Source: an uncultured Chromatiaceae bacterium
GTDB lineage: Bacteria > Pseudomonadota > Gammaproteobacteria > Tenderiales > Tenderiaceae
Assembly (NCBI GenBank): GCA_945787735.1
Contig: CALZIQ010000014.1
Location: 1-43,792 of the forward strand
Length of the DNA: 43,792 nucleotides
Direction: 5' to 3'
Every line of letters begins with the position of its first letter. Position 1 is the first letter of the stretch. Under the pieces are notes generated by a model. That model saw only the letters and a program-made list of their open reading frames with translations. It was not told the origin of the DNA and made no database searches. Below are positions 1 through 8,102 of this stretch, piece by piece. The position numbers and the translations under genes are program-made.

Positions 1-99
1 ACAAGGAAGAAGTCGTCGTCGTATTCCGAATAGATCCAGAAGCGCCGGCAAATGATGCAACCAGCTGTACATCACCGTCAGAAACGGGAGGGTCAATTA

Positions 100-255
100 T
101 GCACAGTTGTAACCGGCGTACTCTCACCGCTGCTGGCGAATCTCTATATGCGCCGGTTCGTGTTGGCATGGAAGAAGCTCGGGCTAGAGCGAAGCCTTGG
201 CAGTCGGATCGTGACCTACGCTGATGACCTTGTGATCCTATGCAAGCTAACTTGA
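100..255 (+). pseudogene. Group II intron reverse transcriptase/maturase remnant
   Basis: The translation contains GVLSPLLANLYM followed by an IVTYADDLVILCK stretch. These are the template-binding motif and the catalytic YADD box of group II intron reverse transcriptases. Only about 45 recognisable residues survive. Upstream the frame is degenerate (the expected PQG before GVLSP is not there) and an in-frame stop lies near position 31; downstream the protein ends right after the YADD block. A functional protein of this family is roughly 400-500 residues, so this is a dead fragment and no catalytic RNA domain is visible beside it. It marks past mobile-element activity at the left edge of the locus. 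Confidence 0.8.
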
Positions 256-354
256 CCATAGGAATATCATGCCAAACAGAGATAGTTAGGTGTTAATTCG
301 CCAGGCTCAGGGTCGGTGTTCGATAGTATTCGCACTGATCGCAATGCATTTGTT

Positions 355-957
355 TCACGGCGATGCAAAGGGAGCTGGGTCGCAGATGTCGTTGGTCCGG
401 TCGCATTCGAGTTCCATCCAATCGTAGAAGACAGCAGGGTTTCCTTCGATTGCGAAGATGATCCGGTCGATGGTTGGGAATTCACCCAGCGTGCGCTCGA
501 TCTGAGAGAAAAACTCTGCACTTCCGCAGCTGGATGTAACACCCGAAAGTTCGTCACGCTTGTCGTGCAGATCGACATATGCGGTTCCGGCTTCGATCTT
601 CAGCCGTATCAATAGTCCATCAGTGCGTTCGGAAAAGTAGGATCGATAACCCTGCGAACGCTCCTCGGGCGTAGGTCCAAGAAACAGCGCCTCGAGTGCG
701 GTAACAGCCCCATTGCGGCTAGACGATGAGGATCTTGAGACTGGAAATACTTCATCGCATATCGTCAAGCCATCAGTCAATTTGTCGTTGTTGAAATAGA
801 CGTTGAATCGACTGGTGGGCTGGTCTTGAGAGGGGGTCGGGGTTTGGTCGCAACCGCCTATGGCAACCAAGGTGATGATAACGGCTAACAGATAAAAAAT
901 CGACTTTGAGACCACGGCGGAACGCGTACGGAAAATGGGTTTGCGGAATCTGAACAT
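355..957 (-). CDS. GerMN-domain lipoprotein
   Basis: With the start at 957 the product is about 200 residues. A basic N-terminus and a hydrophobic segment (IFYLLAVIITLVAIGGC) form a lipoprotein signal peptide with the lipobox cysteine near residue 36. The remainder resembles a GerMN domain: a VYF strand, the ALEALFLGPTPEE helix region, the GTAYVDL strand and a final FSQIERTLGEFPTIDRIIF helix-strand. GerMN domains are found in spore germination proteins and in envelope proteins alongside amidases; a peptidoglycan-related role is inferred. An alternative ATG at 1041 overlaps the stop of the upstream amidase gene (ATGA) and would add 28 residues before the signal; 957 is preferred because it gives a normal signal peptide, but coupling suggests the two genes are one operon. 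Confidence 0.72.
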   Translation of the reverse strand: MFRFRKPIFRTRSAVVSKSIFYLLAVIITLVAIGGCDQTPTPSQDQPTSRFNVYFNNDKLTDGLTICDEVFPVSRSSSSSRNGAVTALEALFLGPTPEERSQGYRSYFSERTDGLLIRLKIEAGTAYVDLHDKRDELSGVTSSCGSAEFFSQIERTLGEFPTIDRIIFAIEGNPAVFYDWMELECDRTNDICDPAPFASP

Positions 958-1037
958 ACTGTTCGGACTAACATCAGCGCATAAAAGAAACCTCGCCGGC
1001 CCACTCGCAGGACACGCACCTATCTTGATATCGCTCT

Positions 1038-1727
1038 TCATTCGGAAATGTTTAATAGACCGCGTTCCGTATCCCAAACGACCAAGGCATCCTCGTCCAC
1101 CTCAGTCTCCAACAAAACCTTGTCGCCGCGCATCACGCGAATTGTTCTGGCTGTGCCGATCTGATCGATCGCCTCTAACATGACCGCCGCTTTCTTCAGC
1201 ACTTTTTCAGCATAGTCGGCCTCATTACCGCCTCCCGCGAGAGCCGCACCACGGTCGTTTGGATTGCTTTTCTTGTACTTGTGGCCAACGCTGAAGGCGA
1301 TCAGGCCGCCATTTGGGAAAAAGCGCTGAATGCTTTCGACGAGGATTCTCGCCAGATCTGTTTGCCCGCGCTCGCTACGGATAATTTCCGCATGCAGCGG
1401 ATTGCTTGCGAACAGTGGCTCAAGCAGGATGGCTGGCATATTGGTGTGCTTTAGGTTGCCATCACCACGTCCGTTCCAGCCACCGACCAGGATGCCGTTG
1501 TCACCCGAAACCTGGGTTCCGAAAAACGTAGCTACTGCTTTTGCATACCAACGCCCCCAGTTCTTGCTGGTGCGTGACGCATTTGAGCCCGTCACTACCA
1601 CCGCGTAGTTGGCGGTGCTGGAGGAACTGCTATTGAAATGATGCTCGACGTAGGCAACTGCCTTGTCGTTGTTCGCCTTGCTTTGTCGCGTTGAGTAATT
1701 ACCCTTGTAGAACTTAATCTTGTACAC
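1038..1727 (-). CDS. N-acetylmuramoyl-L-alanine amidase (Amidase_3-like, circularly permuted motif order)
   Basis: The 229-residue protein would cleave the amide bond between N-acetylmuramic acid and L-alanine in peptidoglycan. Motifs of the zinc Amidase_3 family are present but out of order. Residues 13-35 hold STRQSKAN then VEHHFNS, matching the usual R..aN and SiHaN blocks; around residues 93-105 NMPAILLEPLFASNP matches the catalytic mPavLvE.gFisN block; the usual N-terminal block appears last, as SVGHKYKKSNPNDRGA followed by NEADYAEKV (zinc His and Glu), at about residues 145-180. No signal peptide is visible, so a cytoplasmic enzyme or export by another route must be assumed. It lies directly upstream of, and overlaps, the GerMN lipoprotein gene. 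The family call is good; the permutation is my reading of motif order. Confidence 0.75.
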   Translation of the reverse strand: MYKIKFYKGNYSTRQSKANNDKAVAYVEHHFNSSSSSTANYAVVVTGSNASRTSKNWGRWYAKAVATFFGTQVSGDNGILVGGWNGRGDGNLKHTNMPAILLEPLFASNPLHAEIIRSERGQTDLARILVESIQRFFPNGGLIAFSVGHKYKKSNPNDRGAALAGGGNEADYAEKVLKKAAVMLEAIDQIGTARTIRVMRGDKVLLETEVDEDALVVWDTERGLLNISE

Positions 1728-2536
1728 GCCGGCTCTCCTTTTCCTTGCTATGCGCTTTCTGTGTTGTCAAAAGATCGACACGCGAAAATGATTGCGCAAT
1801 CTCAACCTGAAACCTGCCAGGTCTCCCCCTAACTTCACCACAATAAAAATATCTTTATGTACCAGTAACATCCAGCATTTGATTAGGTTCTTTCAAGCTT
1901 ATTGGTATTGTGGTGTTAACTCTGATTTTAAATATACTTGATAGACTTCGGCCCCATTTTCCAATTTAACTCTGTATTTGATTGCTACCTTAAGCCTACT
2001 TAGCATTTAGTCCTACTAAAGATTCTTTAAATTTTCAGCAATCTAAGCAGTACAAGAGTCTTTGCTTTTTCATTCAGTCAAACCAGAATGACGAACCAAC
2101 ATTCGTTTGTTTTTGAGTCATAACGCACAAAAACAAAAGATCTTTCGTAGATAATTGCATACGTATTTCTAATACGCTTTCTATTTTTGTCTTTTCTAAT
2201 GTTACTGCCCTAAGGAAGTTTATACGCCTTTATACTCACCCAAACCAGGACGGCGGCTCCTGGTTTTAATTTTTCTGTCCAAATATCTGCCTTTGAAAGC
2301 TACTCCCCTTAACCAGCTTATGCAATTACACATACCGCTCCTGTCGCCAGATGCTTTGCATCAACAACCAACATACGCCTTGCTTGGTTTTGTATCTACA
2401 TTATAGTCGAACAGAGGCTGCTAGGAACCTGGATATCAATCCTATCGATGAAATGGTCTCCCCCTACTTCAGCTGCCGGCGACGTAATGCGCCATGATAG
2501 AAATGTTACAATTATCAATGGAAGAGGGGGAAGGCC
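1728..2536. other. AT-rich non-coding stretch
   Basis: About 800 bases with no convincing reading frame, richer in A and T than the flanks. It would contain the promoter of the minus-strand amidase operon, but no clear box stands out. The only structured element seen is the hairpin with T-tract at 2242-2277. The region looks like decayed DNA between an intron remnant on one side and a transposase stub on the other. Confidence 0.5.
2242..2277 (+). terminator. Rho-independent terminator, orphan
   Basis: A 9-bp perfect stem (AAACCAGGA pairing with TCCTGGTTT) closes a 7-base loop and is followed by TTAATTTTTCTG, a T-rich tract that works on the plus strand only. No plus-strand gene is visible for about 500 bases upstream, so its transcript is a lost gene or an unrecognised small RNA. 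Confidence 0.6.
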
Positions 2537-2629
2537 ATGAATGACATTACGACAGTTGGTTTGGACTTAGGCTCTCCGGATATAATCGCACGAGATTCAC
2601 CGCGACAGTCACTTATGCAATTGTTTTAA
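2537..2629 (+). pseudogene. IS110/IS1111-type transposase N-terminal stub
   Basis: An ATG after a strong GGGGGAAGG ribosome site opens a 30-codon frame beginning MNDITTVGLDLG, which resembles the start of IS110/IS1111 DEDD transposases (typically a TVGIDLAK motif holding the first catalytic Asp). After about 12 residues the similarity ends and the frame stops at TAA. It is too short for any function and is read as a deletion remnant of an insertion sequence. The similarity is short, so confidence is limited. Confidence 0.4.
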
Positions 2630-2768
2630 CAATTAATAATTCTACATTTTACGGCGTGTGAATACGCTTCTTTATCCAAACTCTGCTGCTATAGGGTACA
2701 GCACAATATTAGTCGGCAAGTTCACATCCGGCGCCGACAGTATTGTCATAACTCTTTTCAGTTAGGCA

Positions 2769-4265
2769 TTATTCAATCACCACGGTAAGCGTAAGCAGCT
2801 CACTGTCTCGTTGTATTTTGAGCGGCACATCTGTACCCGGCGTAAAGTCATTGATAGGCACCCAGATAGAGCGAAGGCTTGTAACATTGCGATGGGCAAA
2901 TTGCAGTAATTTGTCGCCGGGTTTTACTCCGGCCTTGGCGAATGGGTAGCCGTCAAAGGCTTTGATAACGAGGATGCCGTCTCCTTCATTTTGTTTTGCC
3001 ACTTTTAATCCAACCTTGTAGCGGTGGCCATCTTCTATGCTTGTTTCTAGCATCTCTTCATAGGTATCACGTTGTTGTTTTGCATCCATAATGGCTTGCA
3101 CTTTAGCCGCTTCTTCATTGTTGTTTTGTGCTTTTAGGATGTCTGCAAACAGAGTCAGCATCTTTATATCTGAACGCTCGTTGTATTCCCCCAGCAATTC
3201 ACGCACGATGGGTTCTGCTTTGTCTTGCTGACCAGCATGATTAAAAAGCCTTGCAGCGAGTCGGCGAAAGTTACGTTCGCTAGGTGAATGTTGCAGGGTG
3301 AATTCTACAATCGCCATACGTGCCTGGGTGTCCATGCCAAAGAAGTCATCGCTGGTGATGTCTATTTTCGAATCGGCGCTGAGTAATGCCCTGCGCAATG
3401 TATATTTTGATTCGTTGGCGGCGCGGACTCGTTGCAGTTCGTGTTGTTTGGGGTCGAGTTCGATGGCACGCTTGAGTGATACGAAGGCGGCAGCGTAGTT
3501 TTCTTGTTTGGCTTGTTGACGGCCGAGGCCGGCAATATAAAGTGCATTTTCGGGATCTAATTCAGTGGCTTCTTGAATCAGCTGGATTCCTTTTGTTATG
3601 TTTGTCTCCTGATTAACCAGCCATTCACCATACCAGTAGGCAATGTCTGCATTCGTTGGCGCCAATGAATGTGCTTTGGCAAAGAGCTCGTCGATTGCCG
3701 CGGGTGATTGCCAGCGTTTGTCATATTGTAATAAGCGGGCAAGGGTGATTAAGAGCTGGGCATGATTTTGTGTTGTGAAGTCATTATCGATCAGGCTAAA
3801 GCCGCTGGTGACCAGGTCAGGCATGGTGTTCAGATGTTCTTCGGGCAGTTGGGCACCGTAATAGTCCACCTCACGCAGTAGGTTGCGTGAGCGCAAGAAG
3901 AAGTGTCGCAGCCGCAGTTGCTGGTCATTGGGGTTAAGCTGTATGGCCTGGTTGAGACTAGCTTCGGCATATTCCAGGTTGTCGAGCTTGAGGAAGTGTT
4001 CAGCGGCATTCATGTGCGCAGCAAACATCTCTCGCTGTTGTTGGCGTTGTTCTATATAGAAATAACCTTCCTTAAGCGCATAGAAAAGGCTGAGCAGGGC
4101 GGTTGTGATTCCGATTAGCCCAACTATTTTTTTTGTGAAGCGTTGCGCGGGGCTAGGGTGACTTAAGTGCTCGCCACAGTGTTGGCACTTTGTTGCCTTG
4201 GGATGGATCGGCTGCTGGCAATAGCGACAGACAATAGGTTTGCTTAATGATTCTTGAGGGGACAT
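2769..4265 (-). CDS. Zinc-ribbon, transmembrane, TPR and PDZ domain protein
   Basis: This 498-residue protein has four visible parts. Residues 13-30 form a zinc ribbon with paired CxxC knuckles (C13, C16, C27, C30). Residues about 47-66 are a single membrane segment (GLIGITTALLSLFYAL). The middle, about 85-390, is helical with TPR signatures such as AEASLNQAIQLNPNDQQL and AFVSLKRAIELDPKQ. The last 90 residues form a PDZ domain (FAKAGVKPGDKLLQF and a closing LTLTVVIE strand). No protease domain is attached. The layout suggests a membrane-anchored scaffold with an extracytoplasmic PDZ, of unknown partner. It is divergent from the sigma-54 regulator and may share the 4266-4674 intergenic region for control; no direct tie to the injection system is shown. 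Confidence 0.8.
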   Translation of the reverse strand: MSPQESLSKPIVCRYCQQPIHPKATKCQHCGEHLSHPSPAQRFTKKIVGLIGITTALLSLFYALKEGYFYIEQRQQQREMFAAHMNAAEHFLKLDNLEYAEASLNQAIQLNPNDQQLRLRHFFLRSRNLLREVDYYGAQLPEEHLNTMPDLVTSGFSLIDNDFTTQNHAQLLITLARLLQYDKRWQSPAAIDELFAKAHSLAPTNADIAYWYGEWLVNQETNITKGIQLIQEATELDPENALYIAGLGRQQAKQENYAAAFVSLKRAIELDPKQHELQRVRAANESKYTLRRALLSADSKIDITSDDFFGMDTQARMAIVEFTLQHSPSERNFRRLAARLFNHAGQQDKAEPIVRELLGEYNERSDIKMLTLFADILKAQNNNEEAAKVQAIMDAKQQRDTYEEMLETSIEDGHRYKVGLKVAKQNEGDGILVIKAFDGYPFAKAGVKPGDKLLQFAHRNVTSLRSIWVPINDFTPGTDVPLKIQRDSELLTLTVVIE

Positions 4266-4674
4266 GATAGCCTCAACGTATGTGTGGATTATTTATTCTT
4301 GGCGTTTTGCCTAAGCATAGCCCCTGAAAGTTTCAAGGTTCAACAATGTTACTAATGTTTCAGTAATGAGGCATTCCGATGTTTATACCTGATTTTTAAA
4401 GGTAATATTAGGCCCATATTTGTCGGCTATTGGCGACATTTGCAGTGTATGCCTGAAAATGATTGTATAGAATAATATGATATTGATGTAGTTATGCTAT
4501 TGAAGAGATCTTTAGCTTAAGGCGTCAAAAAAGACCTAGTTGCATAATCATGTATGTTGTTCTATTTTTCTAGGTCTGAAGAACTTAGGTTGCTCTTCGG
4601 GGGAAGAAGCCGATGCACTGTTAGTTGTTGATTCGATTCAGATGCCATCGGATAACAGGGAAGGGAATAATAAA
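4266..4674. promoter_or_regulatory. Divergent intergenic region with promoters for both flanking genes
   Basis: About 400 AT-rich bases separate the minus-strand PDZ gene from the plus-strand regulator. Both promoters must lie here, but I could not pick a single convincing -35/-10 pair. An open frame extends upstream of the regulator from 4540, but its extra residues look unlike the family and the better ribosome site (GGAAGGG) lies just before 4675. Confidence 0.4.
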
Positions 4675-6057
4675 ATGGGCCAGGAAGAGCCAGTATTCAC
4701 TGTAGTTTCAAGTCAACCAGAACAGCTTGCTATTGGTCTTGAGCCTTGTCTAATGGGGCTGAGCCTTGGCAGTGTGCGCTGTATCACGCCGGCGGGGCTG
4801 GATACCCTCGTATTGTTGCCGCATGAAATTCTGATTATTGATTTTGTCTCAATGACGGAGGCAGATAATGCTACCAATGACTGGCGTTCAGTCAGTGGCC
4901 ATCCCGTGCTTGGCTTGTTGCCGGTTGGTGAAGTCGAGTCACCATCATCACGCGCACTCGTCTGCACTGAAGTGGTGGCGTGGCCAGGCGGACAAGATGA
5001 ACTTAGCGCCAAACTAAAACGTTTGTTTCGGCTCGCTAATGCCGAGCGTCAAATTGAGCAAACACTCACGCTCAAGCTCAATCTTGTAGGGGAATCGGAG
5101 CCTTTTCAAAAGGTCATCGCCGACATCAAAAAGTATTCCAAATGTGATGCGCCTGTTCTGATCCTGGGTGAAACAGGTACCGGCAAAGAAAAGATTGCCC
5201 GGGCTATTCATTATGCCGGTCTGGATGACGGCAAACCGTTTGTGGCAGTGAACTGTGGCGCCTTGCCTGACAACCTGATCGAGAACGAGCTGTTTGGCCA
5301 TGTGCGGGGCGCCTATACTGATGCCAGGCAATCGCAGCGCGGCCTAGTAGAGCAGGCAGAAGGTGGCACCCTATTTCTGGATGAAATCGAAGCCCTGAGT
5401 CACAAGGGTCAGGTGGCTCTGCTGCGCTTTCTACAGGATTACGAGTACCGGCCGCTGGGTTCGCAAGAAACTAGGCGGGCCTGCCTGCGCCTGATTACGG
5501 CCAGCAATGAGCCGCTGGAACAACTCGTTAGCCAGAACTTTTTCCGCAAAGATCTTTATTATCGCATCAACATTCTTTCGCTTGAATTGCCGCCGTTACG
5601 AGAGCGTACAGGGGATATCATCCTATTGGCGGAGCATTTTGTAGATAAATATCGCGAACTGTATGAGCAATACGATAAATATCTTGATCCGGAAACTCTC
5701 GACTGGATGGCGCGTTATGACTGGCCCGGCAATGTGCGCGAACTTGAAAATCTGATACTACGAGAATTTCTGTTGGCCGATTCATCCTGTATTGCTATTT
5801 GTCCCCTTGATGGCATCACGGGGGAGCGGCGTAAGAATATGCAGGATCGCCGCTATGAGCATCTTTATGGTCGCAGCTTTCAGGATGCAAAGTCGGTGGT
5901 GGTAAAAGATTTCGAACGCAATTATCTGAAGTATGTGCTTGATGATGCTAACGGCAATATTTCAAAGGCCGCCCGGCAGGCGGGAAAAGAACGCAGAACC
6001 TTTTCCAAACTGCTCGACAAATACGGCTTTGCCAGAAAGCGTTATAGCGGTCAGTAA
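4675..6057 (+). CDS. Sigma-54-dependent enhancer-binding transcriptional activator
   Basis: The 460-residue protein uses ATP to open sigma-54 promoters. Residues about 1-115 are a receiver-like or sensor domain without obvious phosphorylation-site spacing. The AAA+ domain starts near 138 and has Walker A GETGTGKE (165-172), the sigma-54 contact loop as GAYTDA (212-217, a variant of GAFTGA), Walker B LFLDE (233-237), and the R-finger and sensor region with LPPLRERTGDI and WPGNVREL. The last 40 residues are a Fis-type helix-turn-helix (NISKAARQAGKERRTFSKLL). ATG 4675 has GGAAGGG upstream; a longer start at 4540 is possible. It sits immediately before the injection-system operon, whose first promoter is of sigma-54 type, so it is probably the dedicated activator. 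Confidence 0.9.
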   Translation: MGQEEPVFTVVSSQPEQLAIGLEPCLMGLSLGSVRCITPAGLDTLVLLPHEILIIDFVSMTEADNATNDWRSVSGHPVLGLLPVGEVESPSSRALVCTEVVAWPGGQDELSAKLKRLFRLANAERQIEQTLTLKLNLVGESEPFQKVIADIKKYSKCDAPVLILGETGTGKEKIARAIHYAGLDDGKPFVAVNCGALPDNLIENELFGHVRGAYTDARQSQRGLVEQAEGGTLFLDEIEALSHKGQVALLRFLQDYEYRPLGSQETRRACLRLITASNEPLEQLVSQNFFRKDLYYRINILSLELPPLRERTGDIILLAEHFVDKYRELYEQYDKYLDPETLDWMARYDWPGNVRELENLILREFLLADSSCIAICPLDGITGERRKNMQDRRYEHLYGRSFQDAKSVVVKDFERNYLKYVLDDANGNISKAARQAGKERRTFSKLLDKYGFARKRYSGQ

Positions 6058-6356
6058 CTTATTTTCTATTCTATGTTTACTTTAATGTGCCCACCTGGAT
6101 GGAATGGGGTGCTGGCATTTGCTTTCATTGATTAATCCTGTGATTTAAAAAAGTACTCCCTGTGCCCCTTCTTTCTTAGGGGGGAATGCGCTTGATTCAA
6201 TATTTCAATTATTCATCTTGCTGAAAGTTTTAGGTTGCTTGTTTGGGGCAAAACTGCCCCAAACAAACGGGTAATCCCTGGGCCTTTATGCCCTATCTGC
6301 ATTAATCATAACTAATCATCACAACACAGAATCAATCACTTGAGTCTATTCGGTGC
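6058..6356. promoter_or_regulatory. Regulatory intergenic region ahead of the injection operon
   Basis: About 300 AT-rich bases with no gene. It contains the perfect inverted repeat at 6239-6266 and leads into the sigma-54 promoter at 6357-6373. No T-tract terminator for the regulator gene is obvious. Confidence 0.6.
6239..6266. promoter_or_regulatory. 12-bp perfect inverted repeat, likely enhancer (UAS)
   Basis: TTGTTTGGGGCA and TGCCCCAAACAA are exact reverse complements separated by AAAC. The centre lies about 130 bases upstream of the predicted start of the sigma-54 promoter, the usual place for an enhancer-binding protein dimer. No T-run follows, which argues against a terminator. Binding by the adjacent regulator is inferred. 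Confidence 0.65.
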
Positions 6357-6373
6357 TTGGCACGCATTCTGCT
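6357..6373 (+). promoter_or_regulatory. Sigma-54 (-24/-12) promoter
   Basis: TTGGCACG is followed by CATT and then CTGCT. The invariant GG (6359-6360) and GC (6371-6372) are separated by exactly 10 bases, and the -24 half is a full match to TGGCACG; the -12 half differs from TTGCT by one base. Transcription should start near 6384, 24 bases before the ATG of the first gene at 6408. Confidence 0.8.
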
Positions 6374-6407
6374 CATGCTATGGAGAAAAAGAAAACGGGG
6401 TCTGCTC

Positions 6408-6656
6408 ATGTGTGAATGGGAAGAGAGGGTTGAGAGTGTTGCCCGCCAAATTGAACAATATCTGGAATCTCATCCACAAGCAGCTGACTCGCTTGAGGGG
6501 ATCGCTACTTGGTGGGTATCAAAGCAGCGTATTCGCTACGAACTGGAAGTGGTGCGTGCGGCATTGGAACAACTGACCCATTCAGGCGTCGTCACCACTA
6601 AACATGCTGAAGACAAGCAGGATCCGGTTTATCGGCTCAAAGATAAAAGCCACTAA
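6408..6656 (+). CDS. Small winged-helix-like eCIS-associated protein
   Basis: The 82-residue product starts at an ATG just downstream of the predicted transcription start; an upstream in-frame ATG at 6357 would sit inside the promoter and is rejected. The sequence is helical, with LEGIATWWVSKQRIRYELEV followed by ALEQLTHSGVVTTKHA and a short PVYRL strand, the pattern of a winged helix with recognition helix and wing. No enzyme motif is seen. As the first gene of the operon it could be a DNA-binding autoregulator or an assembly factor. The fold call is by eye and the function unknown. Confidence 0.65.
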   Translation: MCEWEERVESVARQIEQYLESHPQAADSLEGIATWWVSKQRIRYELEVVRAALEQLTHSGVVTTKHAEDKQDPVYRLKDKSH

Positions 6657-6675
6657 AAAAATATTCAATTCATTT

Positions 6676-7290
6676 ATGGCAAATGTAAAAAGCATTCACT
6701 CAGTCTGTAACTCGATTATTCAGTTTCTGCATAACGCCTATGAGGCGTATCCAGTACCGGATGGCGAGCCTGGCACCACTATGCAGGATGAGTATCCGTG
6801 CACATTCAGGGTGTTATCGTCTGGCGAGTTGGAGCCCGGTGCTGATTTTGGCACCAGCCTGACGCTTTATCTCTATCGTGTCATGGTCAATGAGCATGTG
6901 CGCAGCCAACCTCTAGCACGTGGCTCCAGCGATGCTGCCTTGCCTTTGTCGGTAGACCTGCATTTTCTTATCAGCATTTGGGCGGACAGCGCTGCCGCCG
7001 AGCAGACCATCTGTGCCTGGACCATGCAGCAGTTGCATCAACAGCCGATCATGGATGTCTCTTCACTGACAGAAGAGGGCGGTTGGCGCAATGACGACGT
7101 AGTGCAAATTATTCCTGCCGAACTATCCAACGAAGATCTGATGCGGATTTGGGATGCCCTGGCGCCTGACTATCGTTTGTCGTTGTCCTACATTGCTCGT
7201 GTTATCCGCATCGATCCAGAAGATTCCGAAACCGGTCTGCCAGTGGTGGCGACACGTTATCAATACGAAGAGAAGACCGATGCTGATTGA
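6676..7290 (+). CDS. Pvc16/Afp16-type tail terminator (DUF4255)
   Basis: The 204-residue protein, counted from ATG 6676, opens with SVCNSIIQFLHNAYEAYP, the signature of the DUF4255 / Pvc16_N family. In the Afp and PVC particles this protein caps the tube and sheath at the end far from the baseplate and sets particle length. The FGTSLTLYLYRV, VDLHFLISIWA and LSLSYIARVIRI strands and the DLMRIWDAL helix also fit the family. An upstream ATG at 6604 is in frame but its extra residues overlap the previous gene and look unlike the family. The next gene overlaps it by 11 bases. Confidence 0.88.
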   Translation: MANVKSIHSVCNSIIQFLHNAYEAYPVPDGEPGTTMQDEYPCTFRVLSSGELEPGADFGTSLTLYLYRVMVNEHVRSQPLARGSSDAALPLSVDLHFLISIWADSAAAEQTICAWTMQQLHQQPIMDVSSLTEEGGWRNDDVVQIIPAELSNEDLMRIWDALAPDYRLSLSYIARVIRIDPEDSETGLPVVATRYQYEEKTDAD

Positions 7291-8080
7291 GCGTGTGGAG
7301 CAGCGCGTATTAGGTGCACTGCAGCTGGTAGACAGCGTAACGCAGACGCCGGTCAAGCGCCTGATGCAGATCAGCTCTGATACCGCTACGCTGGTGCGCA
7401 ACCGGCGCGGTTTTTATGTCATTACCCACGCCGATGGTTTGGAAAGCCATACCGAGGCATTTTTGCAACCACCGCCACCACCACCGGCACTGGAAGATAA
7501 TGAATACAGTTTCGAAATAGAAGACCCACAAAAACGTTATTTGCCGCGTTTGGTGACAGTGCGACTGCCGCGTGATCCCAACCCAGAAAATATTGGCAAT
7601 GCCAACTCGCTCTTCACCCCGCGCGATGTTGCCATGTATCCCGCCAGCAGCGCCTCGCTATCACATAACTGGAGCACCGTACGTGTTTCTGTTGATCAGG
7701 TAGGTAATTCGCCAGTGCGGGGCGCTTTGATAAAGATCATTGACTCAGCCGAAGACACGCTTTTGGCCAGTGGCATCTCGGATGAACGTGGTGAGGCCTT
7801 GGTTATAGTGCCTGGCGTACCTGTGACCAAGTTCGCCGACGAGGAAGATGATGATCGCGGTAGGGGGCGAGGAAGGGGAAGGGGACGTGGCCGTGACGAT
7901 GAACCCCCGGTGTTGGTCAACACTTTGGCTGTACGGCTGGAGTTGTCTCTAGACGTCACTAAGCCATGGCCTGTGAATCCAGATCTGCTGGAGCAAAACC
8001 ACGTAGCAAATCGAAAAGTAAGTATGGACTTAACGCTCAGTACCGGACGAATGGAAAGAGTAGCAATCAACCTAACCTGA
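7280..8080 (+). CDS. eCIS-associated protein with carboxypeptidase-regulatory-like domain
   Basis: The ATG at 7280 overlaps the terminator gene by 11 bases, giving a 266-residue protein. Residues about 1-60 (VEQRVLGALQLVDSVTQTPV and RNRRGFYVITHADGLESH) look like a beta-sandwich domain; residues about 120-200 hold a second, VSVDQVGNSPVRGALIKI then GISDERGEALVIVPG, the pattern of carboxypeptidase regulatory-like (transthyretin-like) folds. An acidic DEEDDD run followed by an RG tract (about residues 190-207) is inserted in this second domain. Proteins of this type accompany the terminator gene in several eCIS loci as I recall; the exact role is unknown. The RG tract may be a disordered, nucleic-acid- or acid-binding loop. 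Confidence 0.65.
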   Translation: MLIERVEQRVLGALQLVDSVTQTPVKRLMQISSDTATLVRNRRGFYVITHADGLESHTEAFLQPPPPPPALEDNEYSFEIEDPQKRYLPRLVTVRLPRDPNPENIGNANSLFTPRDVAMYPASSASLSHNWSTVRVSVDQVGNSPVRGALIKIIDSAEDTLLASGISDERGEALVIVPGVPVTKFADEEDDDRGRGRGRGRGRGRDDEPPVLVNTLAVRLELSLDVTKPWPVNPDLLEQNHVANRKVSMDLTLSTGRMERVAINLT

Positions 8081-8102
8081 TTATGATCAAGGGAGACGAA
8101 CC

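Noticed and set aside
6239-6266. Inverted repeat as a terminator of the activator gene
   Set aside because: No T-tract follows on either strand; distance and symmetry fit an enhancer better.
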